Assembly (NCBI GenBank): GCA_004794785.1
Contig: SJOL01006711.1
Location: 590,480-654,479 of the forward strand
Length of the DNA: 64,000 nt
Direction: 5' to 3'
DNA from: Opisthorchis felineus
Lineage: Eukaryota > Platyhelminthes > Trematoda > Opisthorchiida > Opisthorchiidae
The notes under the pieces are model-generated. The model was given only the letters and a program-made list of their open reading frames with translations, was not told the DNA's origin and made no database searches. Below are positions 50,861-63,400 of this stretch, in pieces. Within the stretch, counting starts at the first letter, position 1, and each line of letters opens with the position of its first letter. A program made the position numbers and the translations under genes.

Positions 50861-52340
50861 AGATCGATTGTGGAATACAACGCTCAAAAAAGCTCGTCAT
50901 TGGAAGAACTTCGCCTGCCGACAACCCTTTACACGCGAACAACTGTACTTCCTCTACGAATACCTACGTAGGAACGTTCGGCCACCTAGCTCCAACCAGA
51001 GATCGGCATTAGACCATTCACTTACCTAGGCCCTAGCAAGGCAAAACAGCAGACGACTGGAGAAGTTATTGAGAACTGTCGTTATGAACAGACTGGAGTC
51101 CGTCACGAAGAGACTGGACCTTACCGTGGTGTGACGGTTTGCGCACCTCAGCGACCCACTGTGCTATACTGGGAGGGTGCCCCCGCGACACTCACAGGGT
51201 CTCTCATACCAGATTGGTTAATGTTTAGAGGTCTGACAAACATAGTCTCCTGGTCCTCCAGGTTGGGTGTTGGAACAGGCGGCGACTTGTCCCGTAGAAA
51301 TGATAATGCATTTGCATTTCCCACCAAACACCGCTGCCTTGAGGTTAGGCTTTTGAGTCAAGGCTTTGAGTGAGGACCCCAGTCGTCCTCTTGTCTAGGT
51401 GTGGGCGCCCTGACAGTATCCCAGCCCATACAAAACCATGACACCTAAGTCAAACAATGAACTCATTCCACTCCAATCGTTTCACTTGCGGAACTCCATC
51501 TTACAGATTAGCAAAGAACGTATGGAGCAGACCGGAACATTTAATTTCTGGATCGGAACACACGATCAACAATGCTGGCTAGTTACTAAGCAAAATAAGG
51601 AACGCCAATATAGAATATGACGGAATAATGCTTTCCATTGATGTCACCTCACTGCTCAATTCAGTCTACTGCAACCTCCTCAAAGAAACCTTAACGGAGT
51701 TGCCGTCAGGAGACATGACCCTCTATCTTTGATATTCCTACAGATCAAAAAGTCACTGTGAGGAACGTAAAAATCCTGGCATTCAGAGACAAGAGACACT
51801 GAGGGGAAGTTCTGGGAACATGGTACACCACGACGTATTTGATCAACCGACGCATTGAAATTGCTCCAATTTACAAACCACTACGAACCGAAAAATTCAA
51901 AGAGAGACGATTATCGACTTAACGGACTAAGAAACAAGAAACTCCTTGGAATCAAACCAGCAGAGGTCACAAAGTGGAACACACAAAGGTCAAGGACACA
52001 GTTCACTCCATCACTAACCAGAGTACGAGAGCAGGGGAGGCCAATCTCAAACGTCACGTGATCACCGGCCAGTCAGGACACAGTGTAACAGATCAACTAA
52101 TGGAACCGCCCGACAGAACAACCAATCCTGCCCGTAGGTCAGCACCTCCTAGCAGCACGTACATTACCACACACGTGCCACTACTAACCGCACAACCAGT
52201 GGCCCATCGCTACTCTCCACTACGCTCCCTAACAACGCACTAGTGAGGTCACATCGATTGGTGATGAAATGTTTGTAGTCGGATTGCCCAGGTCAGCGAA
52301 AAAACCGACGACCATCAAAGTTAGCTTAGCTACCAAGATT
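50861..52340 (+). mobile_element. Penelope-like retroelement, internally deleted
   Basis: Degraded plus-strand copy. The N-terminal region reads TREQLYFLYEYLRRNVRPPS (about 50929), then RRLEKLL and MNRLESV, as in the leader of Penelope-like proteins. The RT part shows LLSKIRNANIEYDGIMLSID followed directly by VTSLLNSV (about 51580-51645), matching the I-x-x-x-x-x-D-x-x-V-S-F-D-V-x-S-L-F-T-N-V motif A of this class, with the catalytic Asp kept. The downstream RT motifs (GxxMGSP, YVDD) are missing. A C-terminal Pro/Thr-rich tail ends near 52340. Frames shift and stops are frequent, and a segment near 51160-51420 does not fit and may be an insertion. Confidence 0.65.
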
Positions 52341-55139
52341 CTCCTCAACAGCGGATTGGTCGTTAATTTCACCTCTACACTTTAGACACCAAGTGGAAAT
52401 CTAGTGATCCGTTAAAACCCACTAAATTACCCACTTAGAATTTTGCCAAGCAATGATTATAACCATTGAATGCCTCATCTGGCGCAGCATGCCGCTTCTA
52501 AAATCTAACAAAAAACGAAGTACCATTTAGTAAGGAACCAACTGGTTTTACCTGTAATTTGTGTTGCAAATTAGGTCGTTTGCTTGAACCAGCATATTGT
52601 AGGCTTCTGCCATCGGTGTTGCTCTGTTCTTCAGAATTCAGATGCATTTCTTCTGAATCTGTGGAATCCCCTGAAGGGACAGGCCAGACATACTTATTTT
52701 GTCTGACTTTCAGAATACTGTCAAACAGAGTAGCCGGTCTCCGATGGATACTTAGATCACCCGCTCCGTTGGTATTCCAATTCCTTTTTAAAGCTCACCA
52801 GGGCTTCGTTTTGGAAGCCTTCGCTTCTGCCAGAATAGCATTCTCAACTCGCAAGAGCTTGTTCATTCGCTGACCTGATGAACAGCCTAACATGTGTGTC
52901 TTCCACAAAGTGGTCAAAGCCCTTGGTCAGTCCCTCTCTAGTACTACGAGCGCTGAAGTGGAGCTCCATGCTGCAAGTATTAAGTGGAGTTTGAGTAAGT
53001 TTGCGTAACTTCAGTGTCTAGTTAGCACGACGTTTGTCATAGCGTAATAAATTTAATTGATTTGGGTTGCCTATCTTCATAGAATAAAATATCTTTACAA
53101 CAGTTGACACAAGTTGAACCATAGCCTTAAGTTCGTGAAAACGAAAGTCAAAGAAATCTATGCGTCTCGGAGCTTAACCCTCTGCGTCCATCATATTGAG
53201 CTTTACGTGACATTCCTGAATTTAAATACTGGCACTGGTAGGTCTACACCTAACACTGCAAATCCAACAATAATTGACCAGCTTGTCAAAAACCAATATT
53301 TAAAACTGAATTATTTTCATAGACTGAGAGTTGATCAACTTTCCTTTCATTGCTTTTGCTAACGTGAATACGCCAGATCCAATTGCAAAATAGTTTATAT
53401 TTCTCTCACCACTTTATGAAATCCAAGAAAGTGTTGGACGTTACTTCTGTGGTATTTCAAGAGAATGACCAGATCGTCATCTGTATTATACATTGTATGT
53501 ATATAAACCGACGAGTTTTTCTTGCTGCACATGCTTTTAGCATTTTTACTGTTTCAAGACCACACCCAGAAGCATTTTTATGTAGTTTACGATTACTTTG
53601 TGACGTACATGGATAAAGTCCCCTTCAACGAAACACACATGAATCATTTGAGATTTAACCATATTTTCTTTACTTGCCACAAAAACACTTACCAGGAATG
53701 TTGAGAATGATATAAAGGCAACTCTAAAATGTAACATTGACGTCAAGAAGGATAGTATACATCTCTGGAATACTGTACACCCTTGCATTGCTCCTTCTTA
53801 ACGATCCCATAATTTGCTCTGTTACAGGTAACTGAACAAAAGCAAAGCCTTCTAGGATTTTTGGTCTTGCCGTCAAAACTGCGCAAAAATTTAAGCCGCC
53901 GTTATCACAAAAGAATAGAACCATAATTTAAGCAGATTTACCATGAATTAGTAGTATCCGTCCATGTGCATTTGAGAATGCCAAAGTAGTCTCAACCCAA
54001 AGTGTCACTGACAAAAATAGTCTTTTTTTCTCCTACAAAATACTTGGATCAGTTAAACTAATGGATTTTTCAGGATTGCTAACAACAGTCTTTTTCTTGA
54101 GGAATTTATTGCAACACATTCTCACTGATACTACGTAAGTAATAACAGAATTCCACCGTAAATGGTGATCGACATTTCGTGAAGCGGAACTTGATTTTAT
54201 TATTATCATTATATTTGCGCTCCCTTCATTTTGGTCGCAGGACAAAACTAAGCCAACCTAATATTTTCGTGCAAAACAGGCCCAGTGGTGACAAGTAATC
54301 CTCACTATGTCAATCGTTGTTATCTAACCTATGATGCAAAAGTAGCGCAGTTTTGCTCACAATTTTCTGAGCTGCTTTCTTTCAATAAAACCTGTAAATT
54401 GTGCTCTAGCTAAGTGAGATGGTAAAAGCACAATGTTTTAGACTCTACATTTCATCATGCCAATAAAGCATGCGGTGTGAAACCAGAATCGGAGCGCATG
54501 TGAAGAAGCAGTAGGATGAAGTTGCAAGTGACCAAAAAAATGATGGTTTGAGCAATCATCTGGATCGCTCAGTGTATTGCTGAGGTTAGTTTTACCCTTA
54601 AAAACTTGTATTTTATCACATTTTTCATTTTATTGTCGTTTCCCTATCACGATCCATGTGCATTCGCGTGTGCCTGGATTTGGGAAACCACTGGGATCTT
54701 CGGGTTTATGATCTTAATGTGATCATATAGATTACTACGCAAATTTTTTCACCATAAGACCAGTTGGATAACATAGTATAGAATTTTTGAAGCTTCCGTC
54801 CCATTTAAAAAGAGTTCGTTACTTTCAGAAGGTCTTGGTAAATAATCGACGGTTTTATAACTGGGCAACGTTTCACTTTTAACACAAAAACCAGTCAGCA
54901 CGTTAACCAGGTTTTAAGGCATACGAAGAACTAGTCAGTAAGACTTCTTCAGATTAGCACGCTAGATTAGTGGTGACTGTCTGTTAAAGGGTCTTTTTGG
55001 TGGGTGTGGTTGCCTAACTTTCACGGTTGATGGGTTGGGGGAATTTCAAATTATTTTTTATCAGGTTTGATTCCTTAATCTTCCCGTTCAAGATGCTTCA
55101 ACCGACGGTTCACCTTGGACGCCACTGATAAACTTTGTT
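52341..55139. other. Intergenic sequence between two Penelope-like copies
   Basis: 2.8 kb. A 104-codon plus frame at 52559-52873 lacks any motif I know. No other feature. Confidence 0.55.
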
Positions 55140-56650
55140 AGACTGCGTGGATTTGTAAGAGCTACGACAATTTAGTTGAGGGGAAGGGTGGGTGAGATTA
55201 AGCCTACTTCTGTTAGTGCCTCCTATTTCTGATACTCGTAGACCACCACGCGCAAGCTCGACTGATCTAAAAACCGTTCTCCAAAAGCTTGCCGGTCCCA
55301 CGCCTTCCATTTCTGTTTACACTGGGATGCGTGGCGATTTCCACCGCCTCGGCCTCTAGTCTCTGTGACTTGGACCGTAGTCCCCGCCTCAAAACGTCAA
55401 CATTTTCTGAATCTATTTAGTGTCCCGTGTTCCGTGTTTCTTCCACCGTTGTTGAGTTTTTCAGTAGTGCTCGATAGTCATCTGAGATCCTCGGCGGCCT
55501 GTCACTTTTCCCTTCTGCTCTCCGATTCTGGTGTAATGTTCCATGGCCATCTGTCCTATATAGACCTTAGTGCAGCCGTTACGCCTAATATTGTACACAG
55601 TCCTGCTTCGCCGGGAGGCGATCCTTTAAATGCATTGGTGCAAAAGGTAGAGTGTCTACCCTTAGAAAATCTACTCTTATGTTGGCCGTGTTTAGAATCC
55701 TTCAAATGACTTCGGATGTCCCTAGTTTATATGGAATAACAGCAGTCCCAATCCATTCCAAGTTGGATTTCGCCACCGGTACCAGCACCCTTCTTAATTG
55801 ACACCTAATCAAAGTATCTAGATACCCACTACCCCGAAGTTTGTTCTTCACTTCATTTGCAGCCACTGTCTGATCAACTTTTTCTGTACACAAGGCCCTC
55901 ACTCGGCTAAAAATTAACTAAGCAATACTAGGTATTATGGACTTAGGATGGGCAGAAGAATGGTTCAAAATCTCCCCAGTGTCAGTTGGTTTCTCACACA
56001 GTAGTTTTTAGTTTTCTTTCCATCTTATGGGTCATGCATTCTAAGAAGGGTAGAGTATCCGAAGTTGACTCTATCTCCATACTCAATCTGATGTGTGGAT
56101 TCCGGTCATTCAGGTGGGTGTAAAACTTACTGATCTTGTCTCGTTTCTTAAGGACAAAAGTATCTTCTACTTAACGCCAGAATATCTCAGGTAGGTATGG
56201 GAATCCGGCTAAAGGTTTCTGTTCAAATCCTTCGTGAAAATATTTGAAAAAACCTGGGATATTGAAGATCCCACTGCTTGACCATGTTCATGATTGTAAA
56301 CCACGGAGCCAAAAACAAAGTGAGTGAGACTAAGGCATGCTTTTATACTCCCTACTTTTTCATCTACAGCAAGCTGTGTCTGTTCTGAAAGGGTGGTATC
56401 TGCTAGAAGCAATCGCCTGGCTGTATCTAAAGAGCCTCCTTTTGGCCCATTTGTATACAACAAATTGACATTGAAAATTACAAGGATTTCATGTGGTCCC
56501 ACGTTGACACCCGCTACATTATTGGTAAAATCATATGAATTCTTACTTAAAGTACCGAATTCTCCGGTGAGGGGTTTTTATAATGCCTGCCAAGAATCTG
56601 GCCTGCGCATGAGGTGGGGAACCTATTCTGTCTACTATCGGTTTCATACT
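55140..56650 (-). mobile_element. Penelope-like retroelement, RT plus GIY-YIG endonuclease, decayed
   Basis: Read on the minus strand: IVDRIGSP and KPLTGEFGTLSKNSYDF lead to motif A as ILVIFNVNLLYTN (catalytic Asp replaced by Asn, about 56470), then LSLTHFVFGSVVYNHEHGQA and VGSSISQVFSNI (GxxMGSP region). The YVDD box is reduced to stop-VED (about 56173-56162). FYTHLNDRNPHIRLSMEIES and LPFLECM follow, then KLRGSGYLDTLIR, VIPYKLGTSEVI, a stop, and RILNTANIRVDFL. LKDRLP and VYIGQM belong to the linker and GIY-YIG nuclease, ending NRSRLNLTHPSPQLN (about 55200). Order and spacing cover nearly the whole RT-to-nuclease span, but the catalytic residues are lost. Confidence 0.8.
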
Positions 56651-59600
56651 AGTTCTCGCGATAGTTCATGCATTCTTTTAAAACGTCCCGCAAGTGTATG
56701 CCGAAGACATTGGAGGCTGAATCGAGGCCTCATGCGGACATACTGACGGACATTAACTATTCCGACAAATTCATTCAGCACGACGGTAGCACTCTTACCA
56801 TAAGCAACCTGGTGAAAACAGTGAAAGTTAAACGCGTCTTTTTGTGTCTTACGAGGCTAAAAGCATCAGATTTTGAACTTGACCGAATAGTTCAGATCCT
56901 CAAATACAAACATGATTCGGCAGCAGATCAGGCGCTCTCGATGACATTATTTGCACCAATATTCATTTACTGTTCCAACTAAAGCTGCGTTGCAATAAAT
57001 GGCAATGGTACCATACAAAGAATCGTTGTGCATGTAGAAATGCTTGTCCCAAACTGCCTCACTCATAAACTAAGCCAGAATGCCCAGAAACTCTTGGTCA
57101 GACGCCCGCCTTATTCATTGCTGAACTAACTGCATCCAAGTTATTCGGCAGGATTTTACTTTCCTTTCAGATTATCATGTGTTGTCATACTCCATCGCTA
57201 ACTATTCTTGAGATGTTATCGTTCTCCGTGAGCCTAGCTCATTAACTCGGAAAGGCATTATGACTTTCAGCTTGCCGGGTTCACTCATAACAATGTTCCT
57301 CTGTCGTTCCGACAAACAGGTCTAATTTTTACACTAATCAGACTTGTCTCATTGTCTTTCCTATATGGGTAAGATGGAAGGGTTCCGCAATGGCCATCCT
57401 AAATTTCTTTGGATTCTTCTCGAACAAAGCAATAAGTAGGGCGCTATTAGTGGCAGCAATTTAACAAAGATTGTTTGTTTATGTATTTCAGGGTAAATTT
57501 ATTGATGCTAATAGTTGCAAAGTGCGTGCATTTTTTACCACACTTTATTCCTAATAGTTTACAAGTTAACTGTCAAAAACTAACTTATTACTTTGGAATA
57601 GCGATTTCTGAGATTCCTTTTAGAGATGAGTTATCAGGCCTTCACACAGTTGTCTTATCCTTCGAAAAGCGACAACTTCAATTCGGTCTCTTGAGATTTG
57701 GCTTCATCGTCGTTGGTTTGTCTGCCAAGCTAGGCAGTTTTATTTTGAACATTTCATAAACGATCGAGAAGAGATCATTAAAGCATTGTTAAGGAGGGGA
57801 GCTCAGAGGTTCGTCAGCGGTTGGTACAATCACTGCCGTAGAACTACGCTCCTTACCAACGCACTGATGTTGTCAACACTATTGGCATTAAAAGTTGCCA
57901 CGTAAATTGTTCAGCTAAGTGAAAAAGCCTTCTACAGCACCCAACGTAACAATGTTCACCTCACTGGCAAATTTAGCTTGATATAAATTTCCACCACCCA
58001 CCAATCTTATGTTACCCGTCCTACCACAGCCAAGTTCCTTCTAACAAAAGAAGTCCTGTGAACTGCGTGAAATTTGGCTTGGTTTGCTCCAAATTTAGTC
58101 GAGTATTTTACTAATAGCCGCAAGCTATGTCTCTCCTCAGGGGGTTAGAAGGTCCTGCGATCGTACAACAAAAGCCATATTTTGTTTCCTACTTCGAATT
58201 GCTTGGGTTATTTCGGTGCATGGTTTTCGCCCCTGAATAAACCAACTAAAGCAATTAGTATTTTTCTAGTGGACACCATTTAGGTTGTAATAATATTAGT
58301 CCGGAAACCGGGAGAGTGTATTAGGCAACAGTGACCTCGATAGATCAAGGTTAATGGGGTTCAACAGTGTATTCAAACAGTTCTGAGAAAATTCCATTCA
58401 AATGCGACGTATGTCCAGGAATATCTGGACTACCTTGCAGTGTGGGATATCTTATTACTGCTGAAGATATCAATTTTATTTTAATCAATCGATGCTTCAC
58501 TTGCAGGACCAGTCTTGATGGAAGCAAAACGCCATAGGTTATTGTAGATTCCTATGGAAGCCAATAAAACTGCGGACTTGATGAGCATTGCTTGTGCCCG
58601 TGGCTTTCAGCGTGCTAAATCGTTACCAGTTTATGCAGCTAAACGGAAGCCACTTATTTTGATACTGTCATTTGGTCACTTGTTTTCTGTGATCGACACA
58701 GAGTCTTGTTTCTGAATAACACAAAAATATACCCAAAACGGATTAGGTCGATATCAATTTGGCGAATATTGCTGGACTGTTCGCTGGTCAACAGAAATAC
58801 GAATATTTTATCACATGTTTTTGAAAACATTGTTGAGTATTCCGTAACCGCATTGCAGCCGCCAACAGAAGTCGTAGATAGTCATAATATTACTACCCGT
58901 GGTAGATTTGAACCGTCCGGTATAGGACAAAAAATTTACTTCCATTATCTGTAAAATGGTTAATTCCACCCAAATCTGATGCATGATTCATGAAGAGCAA
59001 CTATCCCAAATCTGGAAACTAGAAAAAAATGATACGGTAAAGCAAAGATCCCCGAGACAAAGCACAAAGAACGGACAAGCCCACTGCGATCTCTGAAATT
59101 TGACTGTGCCTGACTGCTGAAAATCCCTTCTTGGTGGCTAGCAGGCAGGTGCATTCTCAGAGATTTGTCAGACTTATGTTCCAAATGACTTCAAAGTGGA
59201 CGCGATATGTAAAATCTGGAACATAAAGCGGATGTTGAGCATCACATTCAGTCGAAAAGTACCATAAACGAGAGGCTTATCTTGGATTTATTTGAGTCTC
59301 ACCGCCATGACCAAATAAATTTAGAAATAAGCGTTTGTTGGGATGAAGTAGTATTTTACTTCGTGGTGTTCTAGTTCAAGTATGACTACCTAAACAATAT
59401 GAATTTATGTGGAAGTCTTTGGTGATGATGATGACGGCGACATGTATAGGTTGGTATTTCTTATGAACAGAATTATATAATTTGTCTTAAACAATTGCAA
59501 GCACCCTCTGATTCGTACGCATGGGTCGGTTAGTGATTATGGCACACTTGTGTATGCTTCCTGTAAAACTGTATTTGACAACGCAATAGATCCTTACTTC

Positions 59601-60189
59601 AACAGAAATACAGCGAAATGGAAATCATTTTGTGTTTGGATATCCACTTAAAAATGTCTAACCTGAGCATTAATATTTGAAAAATTTAGCGCATTCCGTT
59701 AGACTTTCAGTCCGTGGTGCGCTAGGCTTCTGATAGTCTATTATTAACCCTCACTACCGACTACGTAAGTAGCAGTCCTAAACGGTGATGTTCAAAGCTT
59801 TTGCACTGGCATCCTCGTTATATCGTAATATGATAGAAATAATGCTTCGGTCGGTAAAAGGCACTCTTGCAAAAGAGGGTTATCATCTTAAACAGCAAGA
59901 AATAACGTAATTTCTGCTCGGAATGTTGCTGCTTTGGAGGGTATCCGCAGATTGTTGAATGTCAAGTAACTGGCCGAATATTATAAATACCACCACTCTA
60001 TTCTCAGATGCTTAGATCCTTGGACATTTAGATTCGCAGATACGAATATGCTTTCATATTTCCCCGGTAGTCATTTTAAAAACTTGTAGAAGATTGCGTC
60101 ATAATATGTACATAGTGAAATTCAGCGTGCTGTTAACTTAGACTTTATTGCTACCAGTGCCAATACAAAATAAAAGGTTACACAAGTGT
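56651..60189. other. Intergenic sequence without recognised gene
   Basis: 3.5 kb. The first few hundred bases may still belong to the 5' part of the Penelope-like element, but I cannot align them. Plus frames at 56668-56982 (104 codons), 57475-57759 (94 codons) and 58706-58954 show no family motif. Confidence 0.5.
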
Positions 60190-60345
60190 TGTTACTCCGC
60201 GGTTTATCACCATCGGTCCCGCTCATCGAGCATCATTTTGCAGCGTGTCAGTTGAAAAACGAAAGCCAAAAACTAAACCAACCATCACACACCCTGTTGG
60301 TGGACTTCACGGAAGCCTACGGCTTTTTCAAAATACAGATATCTT
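60190..60345 (+). mobile_element. LINE reverse transcriptase fragment, motif A region
   Basis: Plus-strand frame reading GLSPSVPLIEHHFAACQLKN, then QPSHTLLVDFTEAYGFF. It matches the RTE/CR1-type pattern Q-x-G-F-R-x-G-R-x-x-x-D-x-I-F-x-L-x-x-x-x-E-K followed by L-x-x-x-F-V-D-F-x-K-A-F-D-S. Only about 50 codons survive. It may derive from the same LINE class as the fragment at 26.3 kb. Confidence 0.5.
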
Positions 60346-60381
60346 AATGCATTATCTAAATGCGTTCGGTCATGTACAAGG

Positions 60382-60406
60382 GTTCCAGTTAGTTTGAAAC
60401 TGGAAC
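60382..60406. repeat. Short perfect inverted repeat
   Basis: GTTCCAGTT and AACTGGAAC separated by seven bases; a nine-base-pair hairpin. No T-run follows, so there is no reason to call a terminator. Confidence 0.8.
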
Positions 60407-60409
60407 GTA

Positions 60410-63400
60410 AGTAGATGATTGTGTTTTAGTCACAACTCTGTTAGTTCTGTGTCCGGCCGCGATTTCTGAGGAAGCGTTTCGTGGTTCTCAAGTTTGCTGA
60501 CTGATCCACCACCGTCTACATTGTCACCTGATCGACCAAAAGAGCTTCCTAACTAAAACGGCTGCACCAGTCAAAGATCGTTCTTGCACGTCCTTTATTT
60601 GCACATTCAAATTGCACCAAATCGTAGTGAACAACCGGAGCATGCGCCTCAAGAGAATCTTGCTGTGGTCACGATATAACTGCTTCAGGAACATGCATTT
60701 TGCCAACATATCCGGGGTACCAATGACAGACACCTTTTATTCAAATTAGTGGCCGCTGCAGAGTGTGATGTGAAATATCCGCTCCCTCGGTAGCACCTTA
60801 CCCGGCTACTTTCTATATCTAACATAGATACTTTTGCAGCCATCACAACTGGTGTGTATACCGAGGTTTAGGCGCATTTAGATGTTTTACTGTGTCCACC
60901 CCTGCATAACAACCGGCGGCGCATACGGCTGCTAGAAAAATTTCACTTAATTTCATGAACTACCAGCTACGCTGATTAGGTTAAGTGAAACGAATGGCGG
61001 TGCATGCACTCATAGGTAGCTGATATACGATCATTTGAAGAAAGCAGTTCAAATATGAGGCAACCAAAATTCTTCTACTATGACAATAAGCGTTAAAAAC
61101 TGTAATCTCGGTTTCAGACCTTTGGAAAGCTGACGTTTGACCGAGCGGCGTGGCCAACCACCGTCTGCACAATTCTGAGCAAACATGTGGCACAACGTAG
61201 CTCAGTGATCTAACGCAATCAGGTCTTTCAAGACTGTGGTACAATGCCGCAACTTGGGACACATGCCTGACCAGAACCAGACTCTCAGTTCATCAGCGTA
61301 TCAACGCTCAATCACTGTTGACCGGAAGTTGCAGCTAGTAATAATTTTAAAAAATCCAGCATTGTCATTTAAAATGTATAGCATCACTACTTCACTGTTT
61401 ATGATAACTCATTCGATATTCAAGCCGGTGTTTTCGAAAGGCATCTACGAGGAATTTGGGACTGCAAAACCGAAGTGGCGATAACCATTAGTGTATTTCA
61501 AAACCGCAACGCATGTAATGACTCTGAAAAGGAAATAATTTATTCATACCAAAAGCCAGTGAATTACGTAAATGGTTGATATTATTTTAGCAGAACTGTT
61601 CTGACAGTGACTATTACAGCCTGGTAAGATGAATTGCTGGGCGTCCTAAGAAAAGAGGATGCACGTAGGAATACCTCCATGAATGACAATCCTAGCAATC
61701 CTGATGAATGTACCGAGTGATGAAAGTTAGTGCAAATCAAACCCCGAAACAAGCATATTCCCAGGTACTATGCTAACTCAAGGAAAGTACCCGAAGTGAG
61801 ACAGCTTCATTACGGTAAATACACGTTTCCCCAAGACCGAAAACATGAACAGCCTTGTCATTCAGATTGAAAAAAACATTCACTGTGCATTTACGATTCC
61901 AGACAAAACGAATGAATTTGGCCGTTCCCGTGGGATAAGACTGCCGAGTATTCGTTCAAAACCCTTGAACGCTGGAAAAAATATCGCAATAATACTTCCA
62001 AAATACTTCAAGTACGCAATGGATGCAGATCCACCAGCCCATGAAAATGACATTCTGAGTCGCTCGGAAGTGTGTCATATTATGTTGGTTATTTTGATCG
62101 ATAGAACGCTGTACTGCGCATGCATGTTTCATGACTGGAAACAACGGACGTATTAGAGATACACCCCGTTTTAAACAGCTTTGATAGGCTGGTCCCATCA
62201 GCAGTATATTTTGAAAAGTGCTGCTCTCTTCACGTCAAGGGTGCACTTGTGAGCACAGTCCAGCAAGATATAATTCAGAAAATTGTGCCCCGTTTTTTGA
62301 AACATGAACTACTCAGAAGCCTCTTTGTTTTGGTGCCTAAGAGGCCTGTGAGTCTAGAGCTAAAACAAACTGCGTAAAATTTAACAAGAGTCTACATTTT
62401 TCCACAAAACGGAAAACAGGACCTCCTCTTTGAATTCTATAGCCTTTTAAGCGGAGTTGAAATCTAATAATCCATTCATTTGGCGCAAAATTCATTAAAC
62501 TAAACAAGTGTTGTTCGGGCAGATCTATTTATTTGTGCTTTGTTCACTGTAAAGAAAGTGTCCATTTTTTGCACAAATTATCAAGTTAGCTCTTATTGCG
62601 CTTTCTATTCTAACATTATTTTTTCAAATCGTTTATGCAGACAGTGCTGCAATAGTACAACAAACATTTTGTGCCCTAAAAGGCAGCTCCAAAGAAAAGC
62701 ATATTTTCTCTGTTCTCGAAAATGGGTGGATAGGAGGCTGTATATCAACTGGGAGTAGGTGAATCGCCCGAGATTTATGGATGGAACTTGTAAATAACCC
62801 GTGTTCTATAATGTAACTATGCATATAAATTTTGAAGCTAGATGAACAAGGTTTCGTCAAGTTTTGCAATACATGGGAAATGGTGAGACCTTCAACTCGG
62901 CCAGCACAAGAGGATCCGACTGCGTTTACTCCAAATGCTTGAAATGTGATCTCAAAGAAAACGAAATTAAAATACAGATTGGCTTGAAAAAACGTATCAC
63001 AGCAGCTGACTTCAACACCAGACTTTTGGTTGGGGATTTGGTGCCGAAGCCTATCTAGGGAGATCATCACTGCAATTACAGCTTCAGCTAAGCTGCAAAG
63101 TTGAAGCGAAAGCGCTTACAATGTGCTTGACCTCCTTATATATCTGATCAAATCCTCAGGACTTAAGCAGATATAATATATGCACGTTATATATATCATA
63201 TATAATATCCTCTGAAGAAGGAGTGGTAAATGAGCCTAAATCACTGCGCCATGCTTGCCGCCTTCATCAATCGAGATATTAATTCAAGGGTTTCTAGGCA
63301 TAGTTCTGTCCGTGCTTCTGTTTTGGTGTAGAAAACGAGAGGTTTCGACATTTCACTTTTTAGTGTTCTACATGGTCCAGGGTTCGGTACTATCCCGACC

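Noticed and set aside
55365..55709. 114-codon plus-strand frame
   Set aside because: Antisense of the linker and GIY-YIG part of the Penelope-like element.
62633..63070. 145-codon minus-strand frame
   Set aside because: No recognisable domain, overlapping plus frames, no borders; not supported as a gene.
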